A stretch of DNA of 64,000 nt from Bacteroidota bacterium (GCA_026391795.1 JAPLDI010000022.1:124001-188000); one strand, 5' to 3'; counted from the stretch's first letter, positions 1 through 10,002 are shown. Made by a program: numbers and translations. Notes: generated from the sequence alone by a model not told the origin.

Positions 1-1248
1 CTGAAGTGCCACATCATGGATGACCTGGTCGTAGGCACGCTGCATGAAAGTTGAATAGATATTGCAGAACGGGATCATTCCGGCGGCTGCAAGACCGGCT
101 GAAAAAGTGACCGCATGCTGTTCGGCAATGCCTACATCGAATGTCCTTTCCGGCATTTTGTTCATCATGATGTTGAGAGAGCAGCCGGTCGACATGGCAG
201 GTGTGATCCCTACGATTTTCGGGTTTGCTTCCGCCAGTTCCACGATGGTGCGTCCGAAAACGGTCTGAAATTTGGGTGCCTGGTTGTGGCATTTTTCTTC
301 CTGAATTTCCCCGGTATTCTTGTCAAATACTCCGGGGGCATGATAAACGGTCTGCTCTTTCTCGGCATGCTTATACCCTTTCCCTTTAACCGTCACAACA
401 TGGAGTAACTTGGGCCCATGGATCCTTTTCATGTCTTCAAGCAGCTTTACCAGCCTGATCACATCATGTCCGTCAACAGGTCCGAAATAGCGGAAGTTAA
501 AAGCTTCAAAAAGGTTACTCCTGTTCAGCAAGGTTGATTTAAGTGCATTTCCGAATTGCCTGACGATGGCCCTTGAATTTTTTCCGTAGCGGGTTCCGCC
601 GCCAAGCAGCAGCCATATTTTATCACGGATCTTATTATACATTCCGGAGGTCACGATATCTGCTAGGTAATCCTTGATCGCTCCAACATTTTTATCGATG
701 GCAATGCCGTTATCATTCAGGATCACCAGGAGGTTTGCAGTTGAGACCCCGGCATTGTTCATCGCCTCCATTGCCATTCCTGCAGAGATGGCACCATCGC
801 CGATGAAAGCAACATGGTGGCGGTCTCTTTCATTGTTGAGGTTTGCGGCGACACCCATACCCAGCGCAGCAGAAATCGAGGTGGATGAATGTCCGGTACC
901 AAAGGCATCGTATTCGCTCTCTTTCATCCGAGGAAACCCGCTAATCCCGTTGTACATCCGGTTCGTATGAAAGACATCCCTGCGTCCGGTAATGATTTTA
1001 TGCGTATAGGCCTGGTGCCCTACATCCCAGATAACCTTATCAAAAGGAGTATTGAAAACATAATGGATGGCCACGGTCAGTTCAACGGTACCCAGGCTGG
1101 CGCCAAGGTGTCCGGGGTTGGTGGAGATCACATCAATGATGAACTGCCGGATTTCGGCACACAGCTTTGGAAGATCTTCAACTTTCAGCTTCCGAAGGTC
1201 AGACGGATCATTAATCAATGCAAGAAGGTCACCAATCTTTGCAGTCAT
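1..1248 (-). CDS. dxs: 1-deoxy-D-xylulose-5-phosphate synthase (3' end outside window)
   Basis: Dxs joins pyruvate and glyceraldehyde 3-phosphate with thiamine diphosphate, the first step of the MEP isoprenoid pathway. The minus strand is open from an ATG at 1248 to the window edge, giving 416 codons. The N-terminal block GHLGASLGTVELTVA, the stretch WDVGHQAYTHKI, the TPP-binding GDGAISAGMAMEA followed by LNDNDIAI, and YSTFMQRAYDQVIHD near the cut are family hallmarks. Full-length Dxs is about 630 residues, so roughly the last third is missing. It lies 91 bp downstream of sufT in the same direction and may share its promoter; Dxs feeds IspG and IspH, which are iron-sulfur enzymes, so the pairing is plausible but not proof of coupling. 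Confidence 0.95.
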   Translation of the reverse strand, partial: MTAKIGDLLALINDPSDLRKLKVEDLPKLCAEIRQFIIDVISTNPGHLGASLGTVELTVAIHYVFNTPFDKVIWDVGHQAYTHKIITGRRDVFHTNRMYNGISGFPRMKESEYDAFGTGHSSTSISAALGMGVAANLNNERDRHHVAFIGDGAISAGMAMEAMNNAGVSTANLLVILNDNGIAIDKNVGAIKDYLADIVTSGMYNKIRDKIWLLLGGGTRYGKNSRAIVRQFGNALKSTLLNRSNLFEAFNFRYFGPVDGHDVIRLVKLLEDMKRIHGPKLLHVVTVKGKGYKHAEKEQTVYHAPGVFDKNTGEIQEEKCHNQAPKFQTVFGRTIVELAEANPKIVGITPAMSTGCSLNIMMNKMPERTFDVGIAEQHAVTFSAGLAAAGMIPFCNIYSTFMQRAYDQVIHDVALQ

Positions 1249-1339
1249 TTGTAAGCGTAATACAAGGTTCGGTTCAGGAGTTCATCAATCACGTTAACAA
1301 CGAAATCGGGGCAGTATATATTGCAATCTGAATTTGCTG

Positions 1340-1657
1340 TCAGAGGAGGCCAAGTTCAAGGAGTGCGGCTTCCGAGATCATGTCCTTATCCCAGGGCGGG
1401 TCAAAAACCAGTTCCACCTTGACATCTTTGACACCCTCCACACTTTTAACCTCCTGGAGAACATTACCCGGCATATCCTCTGCAACCGGGCAATTGGGTG
1501 TTGTCAGTGTCATCTTAATATATACATTCGACGTTTCGTCGATCCTGAGTTCATAGATCAATCCCAGGTCGTAAATGTTGACAGGGATTTCAGGGTCATG
1601 CACCCTCTTCAACGCTTCGATTACTTTTTCTTCAAGATTTTTATTCAGATTGGTCAT
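1340..1657 (-). CDS. sufT: SUF-associated MIP18/DUF59 protein SufT
   Basis: A 105-residue protein made of a single MIP18 (DUF59) domain. It has the family motif DPEIPVNIYDLGLIYEL near residue 20, TPNCPVAEDMPGNV with its conserved Cys in the middle, and the typical end ALLELGLL. Members assist iron-sulfur cluster maturation or transfer. It is separated by 10 kb from the sufBCDSE operon in this window. The ATG at 1657 lies 26 nt after a TACCTTTG box, giving a short leader. The role in Fe-S maturation is known for the family; the exact client is not visible here. Confidence 0.88.
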   Translation of the reverse strand: MTNLNKNLEEKVIEALKRVHDPEIPVNIYDLGLIYELRIDETSNVYIKMTLTTPNCPVAEDMPGNVLQEVKSVEGVKDVKVELVFDPPWDKDMISEAALLELGLL

Positions 1658-1682
1658 GAAATTCGTAGTTTTTCACAAACCA

Positions 1683-1690
1683 CAAAGGTA
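1683..1690 (-). promoter_or_regulatory. -7 promoter box (TACCTTTG) for sufT
   Basis: The minus strand reads TACCTTTG, an exact match to the Bacteroidota -7 consensus TAnnTTTG, 26 nt before the sufT ATG. No clear -33 TTTG box is visible at the usual distance. Confidence 0.6.
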
Positions 1691-1728
1691 AAGATTTTCT
1701 TGTATGCTGGTTGACTTCCTTAACGGAA

Positions 1729-3534
1729 TCATGCGGTCTTTTTACTTCTTTTCCGTTCCGTTTCATCGAGGATGATCTTGCGGATTCGGATGGATTTGGG
1801 CGTCACCTCCACATACTCGTCTCCCTGGATGTATTCCATCGCCTCCTCAAGGGAGAACCGGATGGCAGGTACGATCACGGCTTTATCATCCGACCCGGAT
1901 GCACGCACGTTGCTAAGTTTTTTTGTTTTCGTCAGGTTGATGACCATGTCGTCACTGCGGGTGCTTTCGCCCACAACCTGTCCGGCATAGATATTCTCAC
2001 CCGGTTCGATGAAAAATTTTCCACGGTCCTGGAGTTTATCAATGGAATAGGTGATTGCAGTACCTGTTTCCCCGGCGATCAGCGAGCCACTGTTCCGGCT
2101 GGCCAGATCCCCTTTCCAGGGCTCGTAGCTTTTAAACCTGTGGGCGATCACGGCTTCCCCTTCGGTCGCTGTCAGCACCGGGTTTCGAAGCCCGATCAGG
2201 CCGCGGGCAGGAATGTCAAATTCGAGGATGGTACGGTCGCGTTTGGTTTCCAGGTGGATCAGGTCGCCTCTGCGGCGGCTGGCGATCTCGATTACTTTTC
2301 CGGCAAACGATTCCGGGACTGCCACTCTCAGCAATTCTACGGGTTCATGGATCTTCCCGTCAACAATCCGGGTAAGTACATTCGGCTGGCCGATCTGGAA
2401 CTCATAGCCTTCCCTGCGCATGGTTTCAACAAGAATGGCAAGGTGCAGGATTCCCCGGCCATAAACCTGGAACTTTTCGGGTGAATCCATCTCCATCACA
2501 CGAAGAGCAAGGTTTTTTTCAATCTCCTTGAAGAGGCGTTCCCGGATATGACGCGAAGTAACAAAAGTTCCTTCTCTCCCTGCAAAGGGTGAATTGTTGA
2601 TCGTGAAAAGCATGCTCATGGTAGGCTCATCCACACTGATTGGTTTCATCCCTTCCGGGTTTTCAGCATCGGCAAGGGTATCGCCTATATCAAAATTTTC
2701 AGGCCCCAATACGGCACAGATCTCACCCGCCGATACTTCAAACTTCACTTTTTCCTTGGTCAGTCCTTCAAAAAGGTAAAGTTCCTTTACGGTCGATTTC
2801 AGAATGGTTCCGTCGTTCTTCACAAGCGATACCTGCATGCCGGCACGGATGGATCCGCGCGAAACACGTCCAACCGCGATACGCCCGACATACGACGAAT
2901 AATCGAGGGAACTGATCTGCAGCTGAAGAGTGCCCGGTTCTGCTGATGGAGCGGGAATATGTTCAATGATGGTATCGAGCAGATAAGTGACATCGGTAGA
3001 GGGTTCTTTCCAGTCGGCCGACATCCATCCCTGTTTTGATGAACCATAAACAGTGGGAAAGTTCAGCTGGTCTTCATTGGCGTCCAGGCTGAACATCAGT
3101 TCGAAAACAGCTTCATTGACCTCGTCCGGTGAACAATTGGGTTTATCCACTTTATTGATCACGACGATGGGTTTCTTGCCCAGTTCAAGCGCTTTCTGAA
3201 GGACAAACCGCGTTTGCGGCATCGGTCCTTCGAAGGCATCGACCACCAGCAGGACGCCATCGGCCATATTCAGTACCCTTTCCACCTCACCTCCGAAATC
3301 GGAGTGGCCGGGTGTGTCAATAATGTTGATCTTGACCCCCTTATATCTTACGGAAACATTTTTCGAAAGAATCGTGATCCCTCTTTCGCGTTCGAGGTCA
3401 TTTGAATCGAGCACAAGGTCAACAACGACCTGGTTCTCGCGAAATAATTTGACCTGGTGAAGGATCCTGTCAACCAGGGTTGTTTTCCCATGGTCGACAT
3501 GAGCAATGATGGCTATATTTCTGATATTCTGCAC
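1729..3534 (-). CDS. typA: Ribosome-associated GTPase TypA/BipA
   Basis: A 601-residue translational GTPase close to the normal BipA length. G1 is [15 protein letters not shown] at residues 10-24, the switch II stretch is [16 protein letters not shown], and G4 is VINKVDK. Elongation-factor domains II, III and V follow, and the BipA C-terminal domain ends in a basic ERKRSKKTA tail. The family binds the ribosome and acts in 50S assembly and cold or stress adaptation. It is transcribed alone, with a -7 box 39 nt before its ATG, and it ends 71 bp before the sufT start. Confidence 0.96.
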   Translation of the reverse strand: MQNIRNIAIIAHVDHGKTTLVDRILHQVKLFRENQVVVDLVLDSNDLERERGITILSKNVSVRYKGVKINIIDTPGHSDFGGEVERVLNMADGVLLVVDAFEGPMPQTRFVLQKALELGKKPIVVINKVDKPNCSPDEVNEAVFELMFSLDANEDQLNFPTVYGSSKQGWMSADWKEPSTDVTYLLDTIIEHIPAPSAEPGTLQLQISSLDYSSYVGRIAVGRVSRGSIRAGMQVSLVKNDGTILKSTVKELYLFEGLTKEKVKFEVSAGEICAVLGPENFDIGDTLADAENPEGMKPISVDEPTMSMLFTINNSPFAGREGTFVTSRHIRERLFKEIEKNLALRVMEMDSPEKFQVYGRGILHLAILVETMRREGYEFQIGQPNVLTRIVDGKIHEPVELLRVAVPESFAGKVIEIASRRRGDLIHLETKRDRTILEFDIPARGLIGLRNPVLTATEGEAVIAHRFKSYEPWKGDLASRNSGSLIAGETGTAITYSIDKLQDRGKFFIEPGENIYAGQVVGESTRSDDMVINLTKTKKLSNVRASGSDDKAVIVPAIRFSLEEAMEYIQGDEYVEVTPKSIRIRKIILDETERKRSKKTA

Positions 3535-3572
3535 GGATTGAGATTAAATGGACATTTTTTTGAAATTGGCTG

Positions 3573-3580
3573 CAAAGGTA
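3573..3580 (-). promoter_or_regulatory. -7 promoter box (TACCTTTG) for typA
   Basis: The minus strand reads TACCTTTGCAG, matching TAnnTTTG, 39 nt before the typA ATG. There is no convincing -33 box. Confidence 0.6.
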
Positions 3581-3719
3581 CTCCGAAAAACGGTAGGTTC
3601 CACATTTTCACTTCGTTAAATTACGAAGCAAGGGATGAATTCTGAATGATAAATTCAAGTTCAGCGGATATCCGCGATTGTATAGACAAACCAGATTCAA
3701 GACAAAAAATTCAGATTTA

Positions 3720-3752
3720 ATAAAATAAAAAAGGCCGCTTTGGGGGCGGCCT
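3720..3752 (-). terminator. Intrinsic terminator after the lipoprotein gene at 3777
   Basis: On the minus strand a 7-bp GC-rich stem, AGGCCGC paired with GCGGCCT around a 7-nt loop, is followed directly by TTTTTTATTTTA. It begins 25 bp after the lipoprotein stop codon, which is the classic Rho-independent layout. Confidence 0.85.
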
Positions 3753-3776
3753 CTTCTCGCAAACATTAAGTAAACA

Positions 3777-4715
3777 CTAAAGCGGCAGGAAGAAAGTGCC
3801 CGAAAGGCCACCAACCACCCAATCGAGCCTGTACCGGGCAGGGCATGAACCATCGGTGATCGGGTTATTATTGATATCGTAGCCGTAAGTAATGGTGGCG
3901 GATTTTGAAGCTGCAGGAATTTCGTGAATGATGATTCCGGTGCAGGGATCGAAGCCGCAAGTTTGTCTGTGTACCACTGGCTGAGTAATGCGGGTATAAA
4001 AAAGTTCTCCGTTACGGTTGGTTCCCCAGGTTGAAAGGTTGCTGTATCCGTCAGCAGATCCGAATCCGTCATCGGTGATTACCAGGTTGATCAGGGATCC
4101 TGTAAAGGTACGCTGGCGGGCAAGGCTCCATACCTTGCTGTCACCATTTTCAAAAGTGGAGGTAATGTTGCCCCATAACCTGTAAACAACCGATGTCACG
4201 GTACTGTCAAGGCCCAGTTCAAAAAGATAATGACCGCTGAAATTCTGGAAATGTTTTCTCCCGTTCAGCGTGACGGCTTTCATCGTGGAGTTTTTCCGCA
4301 GGTAAAAATTGTCAAGTGTGATGATCACGGTTGCTCCAGCCTGCCCCCAGTTTTCCAGGTATCTTCCCCTTACCGAAACATGACCGGTGCGGTAATGTGA
4401 ATGGTTGCAGTCGTCGCCGTTATAGATGATGTCAAGAGTAACGCTGTCATTGATTACGGAACTGAAGGTCCAGGTTGCACCGCAGGGACCTGATAAAGCA
4501 GATTTATCTTTCCCCGAGGATAAAATGGTGTTGGCATCATTCATGGCCTGGTCAGTGGCATTATTCACATTGTTTTCATCTTTGGTAAGCTGCTGCATCG
4601 ACTCTGTATTGGCAGAGCCTTTGTCTGTGGTCTTGTCTTTAGAACAGCCTGCGAAAAGTAATGTCATCGCGGCAATCATCAGGAAACCGAAGCGGAACAG
4701 GTTTTTTGCTTTCAT
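3777..4715 (-). CDS. Putative lipoprotein of unknown function
   Basis: A 312-residue protein from the ATG at 4715. That start puts a clean lipoprotein signal at the N-terminus: MKAKNLFRF, a hydrophobic core, then LLFAGC with Cys24 as the lipidation site. An upstream in-frame ATG at 4790 would bury the signal and is unlikely. After a Lys/Asp/Asn-rich linker the mature part is beta-rich with several cysteines (CNHSH, CGFDPC, SCPARY) and ends in LSGTFFLPL. I do not recognise the family. It follows the TonB receptor/DUF4249 pair in the same direction with a 99-bp gap and ends in a strong terminator, so it may be the last gene of that module or have its own promoter. Confidence 0.75.
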   Translation of the reverse strand: MKAKNLFRFGFLMIAAMTLLFAGCSKDKTTDKGSANTESMQQLTKDENNVNNATDQAMNDANTILSSGKDKSALSGPCGATWTFSSVINDSVTLDIIYNGDDCNHSHYRTGHVSVRGRYLENWGQAGATVIITLDNFYLRKNSTMKAVTLNGRKHFQNFSGHYLFELGLDSTVTSVVYRLWGNITSTFENGDSKVWSLARQRTFTGSLINLVITDDGFGSADGYSNLSTWGTNRNGELFYTRITQPVVHRQTCGFDPCTGIIIHEIPAASKSATITYGYDINNNPITDGSCPARYRLDWVVGGLSGTFFLPL

Positions 4716-4814
4716 ACGTTGGTTTTTTGATTGGTGATTATTTATTCGGATTACGTTCTTTAGGAATAATACACCGGGAAAAGTGTTCACCCTTACCCGG
4801 CATGAATATTTTTT

Positions 4815-5642
4815 TTATTTTTTTTGCGGGACGGTCTGGGAAATGGTATAAACTCCGCAAACGGCAAAGAACCCTGCCCCTCCGGAGCTCAGGTTTGTGG
4901 GAACATTGGCCGGGATTGAATTGAATATGCCTCCTGTCCACTGGGTTTCCAGCAAAACCTCACGGATAAACTCAGCATGTTCAGGTGTAAGGGAATACCT
5001 TGTTTCATTGATGGTGGTCCCTGCCGGAAAGGAAACCTCCTCAACAGCCGGGGCAAAGATCTGGCTGACATCCAGCGTGGGAAGGGTATAGAACAGGAGC
5101 CGCGCCTTGCAGCTGGCAGGATCAGACTGCTGGTAACCCGGCACATTCGACCAGTCGAGCAGGACCTCCCACAGGGCCGGGTTTCCTGTGCTGAAGGAAC
5201 TGGCGACCCAGGAAATACGATACAATCCCGTCTCCTCATTCTTTGAATAAACGAGAAAGCTGAAAAGCGATCCCGGCACCATGGCCGATTTGGCAGAGAG
5301 AACCTGGTCTCCGTAAAAAATAAGCAGGGAATAATTTTTCCCCTCCCGGGCCTGGAACGGAACGATTGACTTGTAGACTCCCGATCCTTCCGGTTGTTCC
5401 GTAAGATGAAATACCGAATCTTCATTTGAAATTAGAATAGCAGCTCCCGTCACAGGAACCGGGCTGGCATTTAATTCGGTAACGGGGAAGGAAAGTTTCA
5501 GCGATTGTGTCTTTAATTCCCCGGTGATAATCCCGTCCACAACAATGAGGTTGCTCTGTTGTGTTTCGAGGGGCCAGTCGGTTTTCTTTTCACAGGCTGA
5601 AAAAGAAACGGCAATCAGGATATAGAGGAATGTTTTCTTCAT
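4815..5642 (-). CDS. DUF4249 lipoprotein partner of the TonB receptor
   Basis: A 275-residue lipoprotein: MKKTFLYILIAVSFSAC gives a lipobox with Cys17. The stretch LIVVDGIITGELKTQSLKLSF near residue 33 followed by an Ig-like beta-rich region is typical of DUF4249 proteins, which in Bacteroidota are usually encoded directly after STN/CarboxypepD-type TonB receptors. The ATG overlaps the receptor stop codon by one base, so the two are translationally coupled. The protein probably sits on the outer membrane and assists the receptor, by analogy with SusD-like partners, although no fold similarity to SusD is claimed. The substrate is unknown. Confidence 0.85.
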   Translation of the reverse strand: MKKTFLYILIAVSFSACEKKTDWPLETQQSNLIVVDGIITGELKTQSLKLSFPVTELNASPVPVTGAAILISNEDSVFHLTEQPEGSGVYKSIVPFQAREGKNYSLLIFYGDQVLSAKSAMVPGSLFSFLVYSKNEETGLYRISWVASSFSTGNPALWEVLLDWSNVPGYQQSDPASCKARLLFYTLPTLDVSQIFAPAVEEVSFPAGTTINETRYSLTPEHAEFIREVLLETQWTGGIFNSIPANVPTNLSSGGAGFFAVCGVYTISQTVPQKK

Positions 5643-8305
5643 CAGAACTTGAATTGATAGTTGATTGACGGAATCATCCCGGCGACGGAAATGGTCGTTG
5701 GGATCAGCTGGTAACCTCCGGCCAGGTTTGAGGGTACAACGATGTTCCCGTCGCCATCCTGGATCTTGTTGAAATTGACAGAAAACGGATTCAGCCTCGC
5801 GTAAGCATTGTAAAGCGTCAGTATGACGGAGTGCTGGTATCGTTTTTCAGGCTTGCTCAGGGTCCATTTAACCGACAGGTCGAGGCGGTGGTAATCGCGA
5901 AGACGGTCGTTGTTCCGGTCACCGTAAACAGGAATTGAATAGCCGTTGTTATAAAAGAACCCCGTGGGTGTTGTGATAGCACCGCCGGTCATATAGATCC
6001 AGTTGGCTGAAAATGCCCAGTGGTCGCCGGCTTTGTAGGAAAGATTAATGCAGACATTGTGCGGCCGGTCATAAAAAGCAGGATATTCCCTGCCGCCGTT
6101 TACCTCCGGGGTCTGAACAAAGGTTCGCGTGTAGGTATATCCAATCCAGCCGGTAAACTTCGTCTCCGTCTTGCGCAGCATCAGTTCAATTCCATACGAC
6201 CTTGCCTTTCCCATCCGGATCTCTCCTTCCAGAAGGCGGTTGAACAGGAGGTTCGCGTGATCCTTATAATCGATATGATCATGAAAAAGATTGTAAAAGG
6301 CCTCTGCCGAGAAATTCAGTTTCGAATGAAACACCTGTGAATAATATCCCAGCGAAACCTGGTCGGTTTTCTGAGGCGGGATGTTCGGACCTGACGGAGC
6401 CCATACTTCGAGCGATGTAAACGGGCTCACCGAGTTGGAAAGTACCTGGAAGAATTGTGTGTTGCGGCTGTAACTGCCTTTGAGGGAAGAATGGTCATTC
6501 AGCATCACACGAAGGCTCAGCCTGGGCTCCGGGCTGAAGTAGGTCGCATAGGTTGTCATGTTCGAAACCTCCGTGGAATCGATCAGGTTGTGGTACCCGT
6601 CGAAATGGTATACTTTGGTCGGACCCAGGTCCTGCCATACCGGCAACCGGATCCCGTAACTCAGGGTGATCCTCTTCCCTATCTGCTGATCATTCCCAAG
6701 GTAAAAATCATACTCCATGGAATGGTATTTTGCAATGGGTGTCGCCAGGGGATCTGTTTCGTTGTTTGGCAGGCTCACATTCCCCGGGTCTGAGTTGTGA
6801 TTGGCTATTTCAGCACCTGCCCGGAGCGTGTTCCGGCTATTCAGGTACCAGGTAAAATCCGTCTTGAAGGAGAGTCCGGATATGGATGAATTCCACACAT
6901 CTTTCTGTTCATTGTCGATGTAGAGATAATAATGATACCGGCTATAGGAGAGCGTGGTGTTTGAAAACAGCTTGTTGCTGAAGGTATGGTTCCACCGGAA
7001 TGTGCCGGCCATGTTGTTCCAGCTCATCCCGGATGTGGGATAGCTGGATTCGTTCGTCTGTCCGAACCGGTCGTATCCGTAAAAAAAAGTAAGGTAAAAC
7101 CGGTCGTTGCTTTTAAGTTTGAAATTGACCTTCGCATTGACATCATAGAAAAGAACATCAAAGGATTTCAACGGCGAATGAAAGCTGTTTAACCAGTTCA
7201 GCGTGGAAACCCTTCCGGAAAGGATAAAGGAACTTTTATCCCTGACAATGGGTCCTTCCAGCGTGATTTCAGATGCATAGGGACCGATATTCCCTGAAAA
7301 ACCGAAACGTTTCATGTTCCCGTTCCTGGCCTTGATGTCAATCACGGAAGAGAGCCTTCCCCCGTATTTTGCAGGAAAATCCCCTTTGAAAACGGTCATT
7401 TCGTTGATGGCGTCGGGGGCAAGAACGGAAAAAAAGCCGAACAGGTGGGAAGGATTATAAATGGGTGCCTCATCGATAAGAATGAGGTTCTGATCGCTGT
7501 TACCGCCCCTCACATAAAAGAGGGAGGAGCCGTCCCCATAGGATTTAATACCCGGAACAGCCTGCAGCGATTTGATAATGTCAACTGCCCCTGCGAATCC
7601 GGGCAACTGCGACAATGTTTTGGATGAAAACCGGAATTCGCCGGGTGAATTGTTCCGGATCTCCTCCTGCCCGTTCTTTCCCTGGATCTCAACCTCGCTG
7701 ATCGGCAGTGTTGTTGCTTCCATCTCAACCGTTACTTCTTCATCCTGATCAAGATCTGCCTGAAGCAGATAATTTTTGTACCCGATATACGTATAAACCA
7801 GCTGGTACTGATTCGCAGGGATGGTGAGGGAATAGAATCCATAGCTGTTGGAAGTAGTGCCAAACTGTGTACCCGGGACGTAGACGTTGGCTCCGATGAG
7901 AACTTCACCGGTTGACTTGTCCTTCAGGTACCCGCTGAGGGTATGTTTCAGTGCTGCCGGGGGTTTTTCCCCGGATGTGCCCGGGCGTTCCTTCCCGTTC
8001 ATCTTCAGAACAACCTGGTTTTCCAGCACAAAATAATTGATCCCGTTCTTTTTAAACACCAGCTCCAGGATCTCATGAACAGGCTTGTTCCTTGCTTTAA
8101 CAGTGATCAGGCGATCGAGCGGCAGGCTCTGGGGATTGTAAGAGAAATTGATCTTCCCTTCATCTCCGATGATCCGGATGACCTCCGAAAGGGTTTGTTT
8201 TTTGACGATGAGGGTGATCTTCCTCTCCAGGTCCTGTGAACAAACAGAAACAGAAAGCATTAGCATGGAGATGAAGAAAGGGTATATGAGTTTCCTGATT
8301 TCCAA
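5642..8305 (-). CDS. TonB-dependent outer-membrane receptor with STN signalling domain
   Basis: An 887-residue protein. The signal peptide is followed by a secretin/TonB N-terminal (STN) domain at about residues 28-105 (LERKITLIVKKQTLSEVI). Next comes a carboxypeptidase-like regulatory domain at about 123-205 (LSGYLKDKSTGEVLIGANVYVPG). The plug is at about 225-330 (SLQAVPGIKSYGDGSSLFYVRG), and the beta-barrel ends in the aromatic INYQFKF. STN domains carry signals to FecR-type anti-sigma factors, and the fecR and ECF sigma genes lie immediately upstream. The module is therefore expected to sense and import one ligand and induce itself. The ligand cannot be read from the sequence; no SusD gene is present, which argues against a standard polysaccharide locus. 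Confidence 0.93.
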   Translation of the reverse strand: MEIRKLIYPFFISMLMLSVSVCSQDLERKITLIVKKQTLSEVIRIIGDEGKINFSYNPQSLPLDRLITVKARNKPVHEILELVFKKNGINYFVLENQVVLKMNGKERPGTSGEKPPAALKHTLSGYLKDKSTGEVLIGANVYVPGTQFGTTSNSYGFYSLTIPANQYQLVYTYIGYKNYLLQADLDQDEEVTVEMEATTLPISEVEIQGKNGQEEIRNNSPGEFRFSSKTLSQLPGFAGAVDIIKSLQAVPGIKSYGDGSSLFYVRGGNSDQNLILIDEAPIYNPSHLFGFFSVLAPDAINEMTVFKGDFPAKYGGRLSSVIDIKARNGNMKRFGFSGNIGPYASEITLEGPIVRDKSSFILSGRVSTLNWLNSFHSPLKSFDVLFYDVNAKVNFKLKSNDRFYLTFFYGYDRFGQTNESSYPTSGMSWNNMAGTFRWNHTFSNKLFSNTTLSYSRYHYYLYIDNEQKDVWNSSISGLSFKTDFTWYLNSRNTLRAGAEIANHNSDPGNVSLPNNETDPLATPIAKYHSMEYDFYLGNDQQIGKRITLSYGIRLPVWQDLGPTKVYHFDGYHNLIDSTEVSNMTTYATYFSPEPRLSLRVMLNDHSSLKGSYSRNTQFFQVLSNSVSPFTSLEVWAPSGPNIPPQKTDQVSLGYYSQVFHSKLNFSAEAFYNLFHDHIDYKDHANLLFNRLLEGEIRMGKARSYGIELMLRKTETKFTGWIGYTYTRTFVQTPEVNGGREYPAFYDRPHNVCINLSYKAGDHWAFSANWIYMTGGAITTPTGFFYNNGYSIPVYGDRNNDRLRDYHRLDLSVKWTLSKPEKRYQHSVILTLYNAYARLNPFSVNFNKIQDGDGNIVVPSNLAGGYQLIPTTISVAGMIPSINYQFKF

Positions 8306-8322
8306 GGATGCTGCAGTAAGAA

Positions 8323-9390
8323 CTAGTTACACTTTTTTCCCGAGATGCCTGTCCATGTGCCGTGGCTGCTGATGGTCAGGTCGAGCGTGGCCTGAAGAAC
8401 ATGCAGGATCGCTTCCGGCGACTGATGATCGAAAGTGGCAGTGACAAGGCAGTAAGAGATGGCAGGGGTGGTTATGCGAAGGTCTGTATGGTAGACTTTG
8501 TTCAGGTCGGCGAGGATCATAAGAAGCGGCGTATTGCTATATACAAAACGCTGTGTCATCCAGGAGTTGTAATTCGGATTGGTGTTGATGTCTTTCTCCA
8601 TCGTTTGCTGATCGGGCAGGATCTCGGCCTTTTCGCCGGGTTTAAGAATAAGCGGATTTTCCTTCCCTCCCTCAAAATAGACGGCCACGGAGCCGCTGTT
8701 CAGGATGACTTCCATTGTATTGCTGGCAGCCTGCGTATTTACATAAAAGGAAGTACCCAGCACTTCCACCCTGACGTTGCCATTGCTTATGATAAAGGGC
8801 TTTTTATCATCATGCTTTACTTCAAAATAAGCTTCCCCGTTGAGTTTTACATTCCTTTTCTTTCCCTTGAAGAAAGAAGGATATTCAAGTACCGAGCCTT
8901 TATTCAGGGTAACGGAAGTGCCATCCGGAAGTTTTCCCTCTTTCAGGGTCAGGGTGGCATCCATCTGTTTCTGAACAGGACGGGAAAAATACCGGAAGAC
9001 AAAGAAGGATGGAACTGCAACCAGGATGAGAACAGCGGCTATCCTGAGCGCCTGGCGGTAATATACCTGAACCAGGCTTCTTGTTTTCGTTTGACCCTCT
9101 TCCCTTTCCGGAGTAGGGAATTCCTGTCCCTGCATCGTGTACCCTGTACCGTGCACCTTTTCCTCCCCGATCAGCGATTCCATATCTTTCCATGCGGCGT
9201 CCACATCCACCGAATTTTCCATCCGGGTCCGTTCCATCTCAAGCCAGATCAGGCGGTAGTTTTCAAAGATCTTCCGGTTCCCGGGATCAGCCTTCAGCCA
9301 GGCTTCCAGGAACACAAGATCATCGCTGCCGGCTTCTCCGGCCAGGTACCGGGTGATCAGGTCAATCTGATATGTGGTTTCCTTTTCCAT
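8323..9390 (-). CDS. FecR-family anti-sigma factor
   Basis: A 355-residue single-pass inner-membrane protein. The cytoplasmic N-terminus (residues 1-110) contains a GEAGSDDLVFLEAWL motif like those of sigma-binding FecR domains. One membrane segment lies at about 113-133 (ALRIAAVLILVAVPSFFV). The periplasmic FecR beta-domain at about 140-245 contains LPDGTSVTLNKGS and VEVLGTSFYVN. A DUF4974-type C-terminal domain follows (VYSNTPLLMILADLNKVY). It holds the cognate ECF sigma factor and receives the signal from the receptor STN domain. It sits 70 bp after the sigma gene and 17 bp before the receptor gene. Confidence 0.93.
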   Translation of the reverse strand: MEKETTYQIDLITRYLAGEAGSDDLVFLEAWLKADPGNRKIFENYRLIWLEMERTRMENSVDVDAAWKDMESLIGEEKVHGTGYTMQGQEFPTPEREEGQTKTRSLVQVYYRQALRIAAVLILVAVPSFFVFRYFSRPVQKQMDATLTLKEGKLPDGTSVTLNKGSVLEYPSFFKGKKRNVKLNGEAYFEVKHDDKKPFIISNGNVRVEVLGTSFYVNTQAASNTMEVILNSGSVAVYFEGGKENPLILKPGEKAEILPDQQTMEKDINTNPNYNSWMTQRFVYSNTPLLMILADLNKVYHTDLRITTPAISYCLVTATFDHQSPEAILHVLQATLDLTISSHGTWTGISGKKCN

Positions 9391-9460
9391 AGTTATGCTG
9401 ACGATATTACACTTAACTTGTCATTTACCCTTATGCCCCGATTCAAAAATAGCGTTTTTC

Positions 9461-9997
9461 TCACCGCATGAACTCTGCCAGCCGGTTGCGCATATGCTGA
9501 AGCGCTTTTGACATCTGGGTTTCTACTGTTTTGACCGAGATCTCAAGCCGGTCTGCAATTTCCTGGTACTTCAGGTTTTCGTGCCGGTTGAGGACAAAGA
9601 TCTCCCTGCATTTCACCGGTAACTCTTCAATTGCGCTTCCGATCCGCATCCTGATCTCTGCTTCCACCATCCGGTCGGGCTGATCATAAGGCGTCTCCGC
9701 AAGCAATCCTTCGATATCGAGGATCTCCTTATTGAATTTTTTATTGTCCCTTAAATAATTCAGGCATTTGTTCCGGACGATGGTACTGAGGTAGCTCTTC
9801 ACCGGCTTGGTGAGATCGATGCTTTCCCGCTTTTCCCAAAGACTGATAAATGCTTCCTGGGTGATCTCCCGGGCAGTATCGTTATCCTTGGTATATTGAA
9901 GGGCAAAGAAGCAAAGCCCCTTGAATTCACTCCGGAAAAGTGATTCAAAAGTTGCCTTATCCAGCAACTGTGGCCTATTTGAAATCCGGTCTTCCAA
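9461..9997 (-). CDS. ECF RNA polymerase sigma factor (Bacteroidota FecI-like)
   Basis: Region 2 is seen in FESLFRSEFKGLCFFALQY and EITQEAFISLWEKRE. Region 4 is seen in LPVKCREIFVLNRHE and KYQEIADRLEISVKTVETQ, an HTH. The start is uncertain because no ATG precedes region 2 except at 10105, which would overlap the upstream gene by 103 bp and add an atypical N-terminus. A TTG at 9997 gives 178 residues, the usual size, and leaves a 5-bp gap after the preceding stop; a TTG at 9967 is also possible. It should direct polymerase to the receptor operon when FecR is released. It is tightly linked to the orphan ABC membrane protein gene upstream. Confidence 0.88.
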   Translation of the reverse strand: MEDRISNRPQLLDKATFESLFRSEFKGLCFFALQYTKDNDTAREITQEAFISLWEKRESIDLTKPVKSYLSTIVRNKCLNYLRDNKKFNKEILDIEGLLAETPYDQPDRMVEAEIRMRIGSAIEELPVKCREIFVLNRHENLKYQEIADRLEISVKTVETQMSKALQHMRNRLAEFMR

Positions 9998-10002
9998 TTC
10001 TT

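Noticed and set aside
1249-1345. An open frame of about 30 codons between sufT and dxs (minus), ending in an overlap with the dxs start.
   Set aside because: No ATG or plausible start, no recognisable family, and sufT already has its normal C-terminus, so a frameshifted tail is not indicated.
8362-9471. A 369-codon plus-strand ORF opposite fecR.
   Set aside because: It is antisense of the FecR gene, with no motif of its own.
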